Shown: piece by piece, positions 32,189 to 41,135 of the stretch
Position numbering within the stretch: the first letter of the stretch is position 1
Layout: every line of letters begins with the position of its first letter
Assembly (NCBI RefSeq): GCF_009674485.1
Contig: NZ_WKJJ01000002.1
Span: forward strand, 248,001 to 312,000
Length of the DNA: 64,000 nt
Direction of reading: 5' to 3'
DNA from: Pseudoduganella rivuli
GTDB taxonomy: Bacteria; Pseudomonadota; Gammaproteobacteria; Burkholderiales; Burkholderiaceae_D
The notes under the pieces: model-generated
Database searches by the model: none
Seen by the model: only the letters and a program-made list of their open reading frames with translations
What the model was told of the DNA's origin: nothing
Made by a program: the position numbers and the translations under genes

Positions 32189-33496
32189 ATGAACCGCCTG
32201 TTCTTCCGCTTCTTCGTCCTGGTGATGCTGGCCATCGCCGGGGCGGCGTTCGCCGTGCATTTTGCGATCAGCCGGCTGTATGGCGACCCGCTGGACGATA
32301 TCGCGCGGCGCCAGGCGGCGGCGCAAATCTTCCTCTTGCAGCATTACGTGGACCAGGCGCCGCCCGACGAATGGCTGGCCCGGCTGAACAAGGTGCGCGA
32401 AGTGTCCGACGTGCGCTATGACCTGGTGCCGCTGGCGCAGGTGCGCGCGGCGCTGCCGGCAGGCCGCCACGCGGCGCTGGCGCAGGGCGATGTGGTGATC
32501 GACGTGGCCAACAAGGCGTTCTACCGCCGCGTGGACCTCAAGGGCGAACGCTATGTGGGCAGCGACGACGACGTGATCCATGCGCAGGGCTTGCCGATCG
32601 ATACGTCGCAGGCCTTACGGCAGGAAGCGTTGCGTTACGCGATCGTGGCGCTGGCCTTGCTGGCGCCGATTGCGCTGTGGTCACGCTCGCACTGGCAGGG
32701 CTTGCAGCATCTGTCGCGGGTGGCCGATGATGTCGGCGCGGGCAACCTGTCGGCGCGCGCCGTCATGCCCCGCTCCGCCAGCATTTACCCATTGGCCGAA
32801 CGCATGAACGCCATGACGGCCCGTATCGGGCAATTGCTGGAGTCGCAGCGCAGCCTGCTGCATTCGGTGTCGCATGAAATCCGCACGCCGATCGCCCGGC
32901 TGGAATTCGGGCTGGAATTGCTGCGCAGCGCGGCGGACGCGCGATCCCATCCCGCGCTGGAAAAGCGCATCGCCGCGATGGAACAGGACCTGGTGGAATT
33001 GAATGCGCTGGTCGGCGAGTTGCTCGGCATGGCGCGGCTCGACAGCGGACAGCCATTGCAGCGGCAGGCGTTCGACCTGGCCCCCGCGCTGCGCCATTGC
33101 ATGGCTGGTTTGCCGCCCGGCGCCGATATCGAGGTCCAGGTGGCGGACGAGCTGGGAACCTTGGACGGCGATGCGCGGCTGCTGATGCGCGCCATCGGCA
33201 ACCTGGCCGGCAATGCCGGAAAATATGCGGCGCAGCGAGTGGTGGTGGCGGCCGTGCGCTTGCCGGACCATGTGGAAATCACGATCGACGATGACGGTCC
33301 CGGTATTCCGCCGGACGAGCGGGAGCACGTGTTTGAACCGTTTTACCGGCTGGACCGCAGCCGCGACCGCAATACGGGCGGCTTTGGCCTGGGGTTGTCG
33401 ATCGCGCGCAAGGCCATCGCGCTGCATGGCGGCGCGGTGCACGTGGAAGACAGTGCGCTGGGCGGGGCGCGTTTTGTCGTGCGCCTGCCCGTTTAA
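32189..33496 (+). CDS. rstB: Sensor histidine kinase, RstB type
   Basis: A 435-residue membrane kinase. Transmembrane segments lie at about residues 6-28 and 145-165, with a periplasmic sensor between. A HAMP region follows, then the dimerisation domain with phospho-acceptor His229 (SVSHEIRTPIARLEF) and an ATP domain with N box (NLAGNAGKYA), G1 (DDDGPGI) and G2 (GFGLGLSI). Features shared with E. coli RstB are WSRSHWQGLQHL after the second membrane helix, FEPFYRLDRSRDRNTGG, and the end LGGARFVVRLP. Its likely partner is the RstA-type regulator at 26508, separated from it by six genes. The stop overlaps that of the convergent BrkB gene by four bases (TTAA). Confidence 0.82.
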   Translation: MNRLFFRFFVLVMLAIAGAAFAVHFAISRLYGDPLDDIARRQAAAQIFLLQHYVDQAPPDEWLARLNKVREVSDVRYDLVPLAQVRAALPAGRHAALAQGDVVIDVANKAFYRRVDLKGERYVGSDDDVIHAQGLPIDTSQALRQEALRYAIVALALLAPIALWSRSHWQGLQHLSRVADDVGAGNLSARAVMPRSASIYPLAERMNAMTARIGQLLESQRSLLHSVSHEIRTPIARLEFGLELLRSAADARSHPALEKRIAAMEQDLVELNALVGELLGMARLDSGQPLQRQAFDLAPALRHCMAGLPPGADIEVQVADELGTLDGDARLLMRAIGNLAGNAGKYAAQRVVVAAVRLPDHVEITIDDDGPGIPPDEREHVFEPFYRLDRSRDRNTGGFGLGLSIARKAIALHGGAVHVEDSALGGARFVVRLPV

Positions 33497-34386
33497 AACC
33501 GCGCCGCGACGGGTTTGTGCTTGTCCCGTCCCACCCGCTCGAATTCTGAAATCACCTGTGCGCCGAACAGCAGCAACGTGGCGCCGATTTCCAGGCTGAA
33601 CATGACGACGATGGCGGTGGTCAGCGAACCATAGACGACGTTCACCTGTGACAAGGTGGTGAAGTACCAGACCAGCACATGGCGCGCCACTTCCCAGAGC
33701 GCCGTCGCCGTGATGCCGCCGATCAGCGCATGGGAAAATGACAGGCGCCCGACCGGCATGACGAGGTAAATCGACGTCAGCACCAGTATTTCGCCAGCCA
33801 CGCCCAGCATGTACAGCAGGAAACCGGACACCCCCTGCAGCGACCACGCGTGACCCAGCAACACCACTTCCTTTTGCCCCATCACTTGCAGCACGCCGGC
33901 CGCCACCGTCACCAGCAGCGCGCCGATGCCCAGCGACAGGATGTAGCAATACGGCAGGATGGCCGACACCAGGTAATGGCGGCGCCGGATCGCCACGCGG
34001 TGCAGGAAGATCACGCACATGGCGTTTTCCAGCACGGTGAAGGCCAGTGAACTGAAAAACAGCATGGTGCCCGCCAGCACCCAGCCGATCACGCCGCGCT
34101 GTTGCAGGAACAGGCTGACTTCATGGACGATGGCGCGCGACTGGCCGGGGATCAGCCATTCCAGGTAGCGGCCTATGGTTTGCAGCAATTCCGCATCGTC
34201 GAACCAGTGCGACAGCACCACGGCCACCAGCATCAGCAGGGGAACGATCGATAACAGCGAGTAATAAGCGACCGCTCCCGCCAGCAGCAAGCCCTGGTTG
34301 GCGCGGAAACCGTTGATGCACTGAATAAAGAATGCCACGGGGTGGGCTGCAACCCAGGCCGCGGCCTTACGGTTGAGTATACGCAT
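33493..34386 (-). CDS. YihY/BrkB-family inner-membrane protein
   Basis: A 297-residue membrane protein of the YihY (formerly BrkB, RbnB) family, with six hydrophobic segments and the family signature AYYSLLSIVPLLMLV near residues 40-54. A second conserved segment is IYLVMPVGRLSFSHALIGG. It ends in a short hydrophilic tail. The family was once called ribonuclease BN, which was wrong; its function remains open. Convergent with the kinase gene: stop codons overlap in the bases TTAA. The upstream gene at 34416 is on the same strand with a 30 bp gap. Confidence 0.9.
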   Translation of the reverse strand: MRILNRKAAAWVAAHPVAFFIQCINGFRANQGLLLAGAVAYYSLLSIVPLLMLVAVVLSHWFDDAELLQTIGRYLEWLIPGQSRAIVHEVSLFLQQRGVIGWVLAGTMLFFSSLAFTVLENAMCVIFLHRVAIRRRHYLVSAILPYCYILSLGIGALLVTVAAGVLQVMGQKEVVLLGHAWSLQGVSGFLLYMLGVAGEILVLTSIYLVMPVGRLSFSHALIGGITATALWEVARHVLVWYFTTLSQVNVVYGSLTTAIVVMFSLEIGATLLLFGAQVISEFERVGRDKHKPVAARF

Positions 34387-34415
34387 GCAGCCATTGTACG
34401 CAGGCTGCGCTTCAG

Positions 34416-36221
34416 TCAGCGCGCAGCAGCTTTATTACGCTCGGCAATATCGATATCGAGGTAGCGCCAGTTGGTTTGTTCGACCGGATGGCGCTTGTAG
34501 TTTTTCAGCCACGGCTGGCGGATATCGGCCGATACCGGATGCGTCAGCACCACCCATGGCGTGTACGCGTGAATCAGCTGGTTCATGTCGTGGTACAGCG
34601 TGCGTCGCGCCGGCGTATCGCCCAGGGTGCGCGCCTGTTCGTAGCGCGTGTTGTATGCGGGCAGGTTGAAGCGCGCGTAGTTGGCGCGGCCGCTGTTGGG
34701 GCCGTACAGCAGCTGGTAATAATTGTCGCCATCGGGGAAGTCCGCGATCCAGTTGGTCTCGAACATCATGACCTTGCCCAGCCGCGATGCCTTGATGATT
34801 TCCGTCTTCTTGTCGCTCTTGAATTGCACGCGCAGCCCGATGGCATTGAGGTTCTTGCGCCACAATTCATCGCGCAGCCGGCCCACGGTGGTGGGTTCCG
34901 TGTGCATCGTCAGCAGCAGCGGACGGCCATCGGGCAAGGTCCGGAAGCCATCCTTGCCGGCCTTGTAGCCAAACCGGTCCAGCAGGGCGCGCGCCAGCGC
35001 GGGATCGTATGCCACGGGGCTCCGGTAGGCGGGATCGTAGCCCCGCACATTGGGCGGCAGCGGCGATTGCGCGGGCAGCGCCAGGCCCTTTTTCAGCAGC
35101 GCGATATCTTCCGGCCCGTTGTAGCTGAGTGCAATGGCGCGGCGCAGCGCGATCTTGTCCTTGCCATAGCCGCCGATCACCGGGTCGTCCATGTTCATCC
35201 ACATGTAGTACGTCTGCAGCACGGGAAACGGCGACAGTTCCATGCCGCGGCGGGCCAGTTCCGGTTTCAGTACCGGAGACGGGCCATCGGCCAGCACCAG
35301 GTCGCGCATGGATTCCGGCACCTGCTCGATATAGTCGAATTCCCCGTTCAAGAAGCCCAGCACGCGCGACTGGTATTCCTCCATCACTTTCACTTCGATG
35401 CGCTGCACCAGCGGCAGGCGCCTGCCTTCCAGCTTGGCCGCATAGCTGCGCGTTTCAGACGGCGTGTCGGGACCGGCGTGGAACACGGTATCGCGGAAGC
35501 CCGGGTTGGCCAGCAGCGTGATCTTGTCGCTGCGTTTCCATTCGCCCACCATGAACGGTCCCGTGCCGACCGGATGGTTGCCCAGTTGCGCGCCATAGGC
35601 TTGCGCCGCTTCGCGCGCCACCACGCTGGTGGCGGGCATGGCCAGGTAATACAGGAAATTCGGGTCGGGTTGGTTGAGGCGGATTTTCAGCGTGTAACGG
35701 TCGATTGCCTGCAAACCGGGAATCGCGGTGGCGTCATCGAAGCGTTTTTTCAGCGCGGCGTCGCCCGCCAGCTTGCCGTCGAACAGGAATAGCCACGGCG
35801 ATTTCAGCACCGGATCGTACAGGCGCTTGATGCTGTAGACGTAATCGTCCGCCGTGACTTCCCGCTTCTTGCCCTTGAAGACGGGATCGGGCGTGAAGTA
35901 AATGCCGGGACGCAGGTGGAACGTGTAGGTGACGCCATCCTTGTCCAGGCGCGGCATGTCGCGCAGGGCATTGGCTTGCAATTTGACGGGGCGCGCCAGG
36001 TATTCATAGCGCAGCAGCGGGTCGAACAGGTTTTCCAGCAGGGCCAGGGTGGCGATATCGGACGCGGTGGCGGGGTCCAGTGTCGTCTCGCCCGTGGACA
36101 GGAAGGTGCGCAAGACTTTGTCGTGCGGGCCGGGCGGTTTCAGCGGGGGCTCGCCGCCGGCCGCCGCATGGGAAGTCAATACGGCCGTCAAGATGACTGC
36201 GGATGGTTGGAAACGTGTCAT
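34416..36221 (-). CDS. Peptide-type ABC transporter substrate-binding protein (orphan)
   Basis: A 601-residue exported binding protein of the SBP_bac_5 (OppA/DppA) family: signal peptide to about residue 22, then LRTFLSTGETTLDPATASDIATLALLENLFDPLL (first lobe), GVTYTFHLRPGIYFTPDPVFKG and the long second lobe. No permease or ATPase gene is near, so it must use a distant transporter or serve as a sensor or receptor. The start MTRFQPSAV was chosen for the signal peptide. It sits on the opposite strand to fused spmAB and dacB; peptides from wall turnover are a possible ligand, by context only. Confidence 0.87.
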   Translation of the reverse strand: MTRFQPSAVILTAVLTSHAAAGGEPPLKPPGPHDKVLRTFLSTGETTLDPATASDIATLALLENLFDPLLRYEYLARPVKLQANALRDMPRLDKDGVTYTFHLRPGIYFTPDPVFKGKKREVTADDYVYSIKRLYDPVLKSPWLFLFDGKLAGDAALKKRFDDATAIPGLQAIDRYTLKIRLNQPDPNFLYYLAMPATSVVAREAAQAYGAQLGNHPVGTGPFMVGEWKRSDKITLLANPGFRDTVFHAGPDTPSETRSYAAKLEGRRLPLVQRIEVKVMEEYQSRVLGFLNGEFDYIEQVPESMRDLVLADGPSPVLKPELARRGMELSPFPVLQTYYMWMNMDDPVIGGYGKDKIALRRAIALSYNGPEDIALLKKGLALPAQSPLPPNVRGYDPAYRSPVAYDPALARALLDRFGYKAGKDGFRTLPDGRPLLLTMHTEPTTVGRLRDELWRKNLNAIGLRVQFKSDKKTEIIKASRLGKVMMFETNWIADFPDGDNYYQLLYGPNSGRANYARFNLPAYNTRYEQARTLGDTPARRTLYHDMNQLIHAYTPWVVLTHPVSADIRQPWLKNYKRHPVEQTNWRYLDIDIAERNKAAAR

Positions 36222-36340
36222 TTTGCTATGGAGTCCGGTACGGTTGCGGGCAACAGCATACGGCATCGCGCGCCAGGCGGGCTACCCGTATTTCTACGGA
36301 CCAGCCTATACTTTCACTCTTTGCATCCCGCGCGCTCGTC

Positions 36341-37579
36341 ATGTCCCTCAATTACATCTGGTCCGGCTTTTTCCTCGTCGGCTTCGCCGCCGCCCTGGCG
36401 CAATGGATACTCCTGGGCGACAACGAGATTTTCAAGCGCATCATCGACGGCACTTTCGAGTCGGCGCGGATGGGGGTGATGGATATCGCGCTGCCGCTGG
36501 CGGGTGTGATGACCCTGTGGCTGGGCATCATGAACATCGGTGAAAAGGCGGGCGCCATCGGCTGGCTGGCGAAAATCATTTCACCGTTCTTTTCCCGCAT
36601 TTTCCCGGACGTGCCGAAAGACCATCCGGCCACCGGTCACATGGTGATGAATTTTTCCGCCAACCTGCTGGGCCTGGACAACGCGGCGACGCCGTTCGGC
36701 CTGAAAGCCATGGAAAGCCTGCAAACGCTCAATCCCAACAAGGATGAAGCGAGCAATGCGCAAATCATGTTCCTCGTGCTGCACACGTCGGGCCTGACCT
36801 TGATTCCGCTGGCCATCATGGCGCAGCGCGCGATTCTGGGCGCAGCCGATCCGTCCGACGTGTTCATCCCGTGCATGATTGCCACCTACGTCGCCACGGT
36901 GACGGGCATTATCGGCGTGGCCGTCCGCCAGCGCATCAACCTGTTCGACAGCGTCGTGCTGTCGTGGCTGGGGGGGATCACGGCGGCCATCGTCTCGCTG
37001 ATCTACTACTTCACGCAGTACCTGACCCGCACGGAAATCGAGACGTTTTCCAAGGTGTTCAGCAACCTGGTGCTGATCGGCGTGATTACCGTGTTTATTG
37101 TCGGTGCGCTGCGCAAGAAGGTGAACGTGTACGAAGCCTTCATCGAAGGCGCGAAAGGGGGGATACAGACGTCGCTGACGGTGATCCCGTACCTGGTGGG
37201 CATGCTGGTGGCGATCAGCGTGATCCGCAACGCGGGCATCTTCAATTTCGTCGTGTCCGGCTTCAACTGGATCTTCTCGGGGCTGGGTTTCAATACGGAT
37301 TTCGTGCCCGCACTGCCGACCGCGCTGATGAAGCCATTGAGCGGCAGCGGGTCCAAGGCCATGATGATCGACGCCATGAAAACCTATGGCGTGGATTCGT
37401 TTGTCGGGCGCCTGGCGTGCGTGTTCCAGGGCTCCGCCGACACCACGTTCTATATCGTCGCGCTTTATTTCGGTTCGGTGGGTATCCGCAAGACGCGCTA
37501 TGCGATTTCGTGCGGCCTGATTGCGGATTTCGCGGGCGTGATCACCGCGATTGCCGTGGCTTACGTGTTCTTCCATTAA
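36341..37579 (+). CDS. Fused SpmA-SpmB nucleoside-recognition membrane protein
   Basis: A 412-residue membrane protein in which two Gate/nucleoside-recognition domains are joined. The first half (SLNYIWSGFFLVGF to about residue 200, with NFSANLLGLDNAATPFGLKAM) matches SpmA. The second half (from about residue 215, with GAKGGIQTSLTVIPYLVGMLVAISVIRNAG and the GSGSKAMM and GSADTTFY motifs) matches SpmB. In Bacillus the two are separate genes for spore core dehydration; in Gram-negative bacteria the fused form has no proven role. The start is MSLNYIW. It is 10 bp upstream of a PBP4 gene, so a link to the cell wall or to export of a wall precursor or nucleoside is possible. Confidence 0.88.
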   Translation: MSLNYIWSGFFLVGFAAALAQWILLGDNEIFKRIIDGTFESARMGVMDIALPLAGVMTLWLGIMNIGEKAGAIGWLAKIISPFFSRIFPDVPKDHPATGHMVMNFSANLLGLDNAATPFGLKAMESLQTLNPNKDEASNAQIMFLVLHTSGLTLIPLAIMAQRAILGAADPSDVFIPCMIATYVATVTGIIGVAVRQRINLFDSVVLSWLGGITAAIVSLIYYFTQYLTRTEIETFSKVFSNLVLIGVITVFIVGALRKKVNVYEAFIEGAKGGIQTSLTVIPYLVGMLVAISVIRNAGIFNFVVSGFNWIFSGLGFNTDFVPALPTALMKPLSGSGSKAMMIDAMKTYGVDSFVGRLACVFQGSADTTFYIVALYFGSVGIRKTRYAISCGLIADFAGVITAIAVAYVFFH

Positions 37580-37589
37580 AGGGTCATCC

Positions 37590-39152
37590 ATGCTGCGTCG
37601 CCTGATTGTTTCCGCGCTGCTGACATGCGGCGCTGGCCATGCCGCTCATGCAGCGTTACCCGAGCCCGTGCTGAAGCAACTGCAAGCGGCCAATATCCCG
37701 GAGGATGCGGTGGGCGCCGTGGTCTTGCGGGGTAATACCGTGCTGCTGTCGCACCAGGCGGACAAGGCGATGCAGCCCGCGTCGACAATGAAACTGGTGA
37801 CCACCTTTGCCGGCCTCGAATTGCTGGGGCCCGTGTTCAAGGGCCGCACGGAGTTGCGCAGCAATGGCGACGTGGTGGGGGGCGTGCTGAAAGGCGACCT
37901 GTATCTGCGGGGCGGCGCCGATGCGGATTTCAACGAGGATGCGCTGGTGCACATGCTGGAAAAGCTGCGCACGGCCGGTATCCGCAAAATCAATGGCGAC
38001 CTGGTGCTGGACCGCACCTTGTTCCAGCCGGCGCGTCCCGACCTTGGCGCGCCGCCATTCGACGAATATCCGGATGCGTACTACAACCTGGTTCCCGATG
38101 CGCTGTTGCTGAACATGAACCTGCTGCGCATCACGCTCGATTCCACGGGCGGCAAGCTGCGGCTCGATATGCTGCCGCAGCTGGAAAAGGTCAACGTGGT
38201 GGCGGACATGCCACTGACCGATGGCGATTGCGCGAAATGGGACGACAGCTGGAAGCCGCCGACGTGGGCAAGGCAGGGCACGCGCATCACCGTGACGTTG
38301 CATGGCACGTTTCCCCGCCATTGCGGGCCCAAGAGCGTGGCCGTGAATCTGCTCGACCGCAGCGATTACGCGGAGCGGCTGTTCCGCAGCGCGTGGACGA
38401 AACTGGGTGGCGCGTTTGGCGGCGTGGCGCGCGAAGCGTCCGGTGACAGCGCCACGCCGGCATCGGCCAGACTGCTGGCCGAACACGTGTCGCGGCCGCT
38501 GGCCGAAGTGCTGCGTGATATTAACAAGACGTCGGACAACGGGCTGGCGCGCACCTTGTACCTGAGTCTCGGCAGCCTGGAAGCGGATCCCATGCTGGGC
38601 AGCAGGCCGGTGGCCGCGCCGGCAGGGCGCATTCCCGTGATTGGCGGCGGGCCGCTGGGGACGCAAGTTGCGGCAGGCATTACCGCACCTGCTGCGCCTG
38701 CAGCACCGCCGGAACCGACCGCCGCGCGCGCCGAGCAAGCCATCCGTGGCTGGCTGCGCCGCCTGGGCATCGACGATACCGGCATCGTGCTGGAAAACGG
38801 GTCCGGCCTGTCGCGCAGCGAGCGCATCAAACCCGCGCAACTGGCTGCCTTGCTGCAGGCGGCGCAGCGCTCGCTGTGGATGCCGGAACTCTTAACGAGC
38901 CTGCCGATCGCAGCCATCGACGGCACCATGCGCCGCCGCCTGGCAGACACGCCCGCCGCCATGCGGGCGCGCGTGAAGACGGGGGCATTGAAAAACGTGG
39001 TGGCGATTGCTGGCTATGTGCCGGATGCGCATGGCGAGCAATGCGTCGTGGTGGCGTTCGTCAACCACGACCTGGTGGGCAATGGCAACGGGCGCAAGGT
39101 GGGCGATGCGCTGATCGACTGGGTCGCCACAGTGCAAGGATCGAAACTCTGA
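37590..39152 (+). CDS. dacB: D-alanyl-D-alanine carboxypeptidase/endopeptidase, PBP4 type
   Basis: A 520-residue periplasmic penicillin-binding protein of the S13 class. Signal peptide to about residue 24 (HAAHA). Active-site motifs are Ser65-x-x-Lys68 (ASTMK), SDN (TSDNGLARTL) and KTG (VKTGALKN). The large insert between the first and second motifs, typical of PBP4, is present. An extra Ala/Pro-rich segment near residues 345-385 (AAPAGRIPVI, APAAPAAPPEP) lies between the second and third motifs. It removes terminal D-Ala and cuts cross-links in the wall. It starts 10 bp after the fused spmAB gene. Confidence 0.92.
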   Translation: MLRRLIVSALLTCGAGHAAHAALPEPVLKQLQAANIPEDAVGAVVLRGNTVLLSHQADKAMQPASTMKLVTTFAGLELLGPVFKGRTELRSNGDVVGGVLKGDLYLRGGADADFNEDALVHMLEKLRTAGIRKINGDLVLDRTLFQPARPDLGAPPFDEYPDAYYNLVPDALLLNMNLLRITLDSTGGKLRLDMLPQLEKVNVVADMPLTDGDCAKWDDSWKPPTWARQGTRITVTLHGTFPRHCGPKSVAVNLLDRSDYAERLFRSAWTKLGGAFGGVAREASGDSATPASARLLAEHVSRPLAEVLRDINKTSDNGLARTLYLSLGSLEADPMLGSRPVAAPAGRIPVIGGGPLGTQVAAGITAPAAPAAPPEPTAARAEQAIRGWLRRLGIDDTGIVLENGSGLSRSERIKPAQLAALLQAAQRSLWMPELLTSLPIAAIDGTMRRRLADTPAAMRARVKTGALKNVVAIAGYVPDAHGEQCVVVAFVNHDLVGNGNGRKVGDALIDWVATVQGSKL

Positions 39153-39252
39153 TTCGATACCGGGAGTACGGAATCATCTGACAATTGCTGTTCTTATCAA
39201 TACAAAGCTTTGTCTATAGCATCTCACGCATACCAACTATGCAGGAGATGCC

Positions 39253-40542
39253 ATGAACACCGCACCACGCCAATTGTTGCTGGACATGTATGCCAGCGCC
39301 GTCGACGCCGTCAGCGCCGCCAGATGCCTGCCCGCCTATTTGCCGCCGCCGCCGCGCGGGCGCACGCTGGTGATCGGCGCCGGCAAGGGCGCCGCCGCGA
39401 TGGCGCAGGCGGTCGAAGCGCACTGTCAAGGTGCGTTGTCCGGACTGGTCGTCACGCGCTATGGCCATGGCGCCGCGTGCCGCCAGATCGAGGTGGTGGA
39501 AGCGTCGCACCCGGTGCCCGATGGCGCGGGCCGCGCGGCAGCAGCGCGCATGCTGGCCATGGTGCAGGGGCTGACTGAAGACGACCTGGTGCTGTGCCTG
39601 ATTTCCGGCGGCGGTTCCGCGCTGCTGGCGCTGCCGGCCGATGGCATCACGCTGGAAGACAAGCAGGCGGTGAACAAGGCGCTGTTGAAAAGCGGCGCGA
39701 CGATTTCCGAAATGAATTGTGTGCGCAAGCATTTGTCGGCCATCAAGGGCGGCCGGCTGGCGCTGGCGTGCGCCCCGGCGCGCGTGGTGACCTTGCTGAT
39801 TTCCGACGTGCCGGGCGACGATCCCGGCATCGTTGCCAGCGGCCCGACCCTGCCCGATCCGACCACGTGCGCCGATGCGCTGGCCGTGCTGCGCAAGTAC
39901 GGCATCGCGGTGCCGGACGCGATCGAACAGCACCTGGCGTCCGGCCGCGGTGAAACGCCGAAGCCGGGCGATCCGCGCTTCGCGCGCAATACCCACCACG
40001 TGATCGCCAGCGCGCAAATGGCGCTGGAAGCGGCAGCGGCCACGGCGCGCGCGGCCGGCGTCACGCCGTACATCCTGTCGGACGACATGGAAGGCGAAGC
40101 GCGCGACGTCGGCCACGTGCACGCATCGCTGGCGCGGCAGGTGGCGCTGAAACAGCAACCGTTCGTGGCGCCCTGCGTCTTGATTTCCGGCGGCGAGACC
40201 ACCGTCACGGTGCGCGGCAGCGGCCGTGGCGGGCGCAATGCGGAATTCCTGCTCAGCACGGCCGTGGCGCTGCAAGGCTTGCCCGGCGTGCATGGCATCG
40301 CGTGCGACACCGATGGCATCGATGGCTCGGAAGACAACGCGGGCGCCCTGTTCGGCCCGGATTCGCTGGCGCGCGCGGCGGCGCTGGCATTGCGCCCCAG
40401 GGCCATGCTGGACAATAACGATGGCTATGGCTGTTTCGCGGCGCTGGGCGACCTGGTGATGACGGGGCCGACCCGCACCAACGTCAACGATTTCCGCGCG
40501 CTGGTGATTACGGGCGACGCCGCTCAGAGCACGCGGACATAG
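39253..40542 (+). CDS. Glycerate 2-kinase (MOFRL family)
   Basis: A 429-residue kinase that makes 2-phosphoglycerate from D-glycerate. It has the DUF4147 domain (LVIGAGKGAAAMAQAVEAH; LISGGGSALLALPADGITLEDKQAVNKALLKSGATI) and a C-terminal MOFRL domain (DTDGIDGSEDNAGALFGPD). An ATG with GGAGATG upstream is the start. It often works after tartronate semialdehyde reductase or hydroxypyruvate reductase; here a GhrA-type reductase exists far away at 61082. Its 3' end overlaps the convergent dipeptidase gene by 19 bp. Confidence 0.9.
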   Translation: MNTAPRQLLLDMYASAVDAVSAARCLPAYLPPPPRGRTLVIGAGKGAAAMAQAVEAHCQGALSGLVVTRYGHGAACRQIEVVEASHPVPDGAGRAAAARMLAMVQGLTEDDLVLCLISGGGSALLALPADGITLEDKQAVNKALLKSGATISEMNCVRKHLSAIKGGRLALACAPARVVTLLISDVPGDDPGIVASGPTLPDPTTCADALAVLRKYGIAVPDAIEQHLASGRGETPKPGDPRFARNTHHVIASAQMALEAAAATARAAGVTPYILSDDMEGEARDVGHVHASLARQVALKQQPFVAPCVLISGGETTVTVRGSGRGGRNAEFLLSTAVALQGLPGVHGIACDTDGIDGSEDNAGALFGPDSLARAAALALRPRAMLDNNDGYGCFAALGDLVMTGPTRTNVNDFRALVITGDAAQSTRT

Positions 40543-41135
40543 TCGCGCCGCACGGTATTGCGGTCGCCGCAATCGAAGTGCCACCACTCGGTGTTGATGC
40601 CGACAAAGCCTGCCGCGATCATGGCGCCGCGCAGCAGGTCGCGGTTGGCCAGGTGGGCTTCCGTCAGTTCGCCGTTGGCCAGCATCTGTCCTTCCAGCGC
40701 CGGGTGGGAACGGTCCGTCATGTCGTCGAAGGCCGTGCCCATGTCCAGTTCAGCGCCCTGCCCGTCGCAGATGGTGACGTCCACCGCCATGCCGAACGAA
40801 TGGATCGAGCCGCGCGCGGGTTCGGCCAGGTAGATTTGCAGGTCCGTGCCGCGCAGCGCATCCCACAGCAGTTGCTGCACCCGCTGTGGGCGCAGCGCAT
40901 CGAGCACCAGCAGCGTGCAGCCGGGGCGCTCGTGCGCCAGCCATGCCACGGCCTTTTCCATTGCGGCAGCCGCTTCGCGGTGCAGCCACGCGCAATCGTA
41001 GGGCGAATACAGGTCGCGGCCCACGAAGTTGTTGGCGCTCGCATAGCGCAAATCGGTGCGGATGCCGGCAATGCTGCCCAAGGGGCGGAAGTCCGGATGC
41101 GACGGCACGTCTTCGCTGGAAATCGTATGCTTCAC
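40524..41135 (-). CDS. D-alanyl-D-alanine dipeptidase, VanX/DdpX type
   Basis: A 203-residue zinc peptidase of family M15D that hydrolyses free D-Ala-D-Ala. The zinc and catalytic motifs are clear: SIHSFGMAVDV (SxHxxGxAxD) near residues 112-122 and the catalytic glutamate with zinc ligand in EWWHFD near 183-188. The arginine of ALRPQRVQ is also kept. The start is a GTG with GGAGGG upstream; this GTG overlaps the stop of the LysR gene (GTGA), showing coupling. In this setting, next to wall-recycling genes and a D-amino-acid dehydrogenase, it is a catabolic enzyme like DdpX and not a glycopeptide-resistance gene. Confidence 0.9.
   Translation of the reverse strand: MKHTISSEDVPSHPDFRPLGSIAGIRTDLRYASANNFVGRDLYSPYDCAWLHREAAAAMEKAVAWLAHERPGCTLLVLDALRPQRVQQLLWDALRGTDLQIYLAEPARGSIHSFGMAVDVTICDGQGAELDMGTAFDDMTDRSHPALEGQMLANGELTEAHLANRDLLRGAMIAAGFVGINTEWWHFDCGDRNTVRRDYVRVL

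Noticed and set aside
36341..37579. SpmA/SpmB as a sign of sporulation
   Set aside because: The fused form is widespread in non-sporulating Gram-negative bacteria and no sporulation gene is near.
40524..41135. VanX homolog as a vancomycin-resistance gene
   Set aside because: There is no VanH, VanA-type ligase or VanRS; the genes around it are for wall salvage and the organism type is Gram-negative, so a catabolic DdpX-like role fits.
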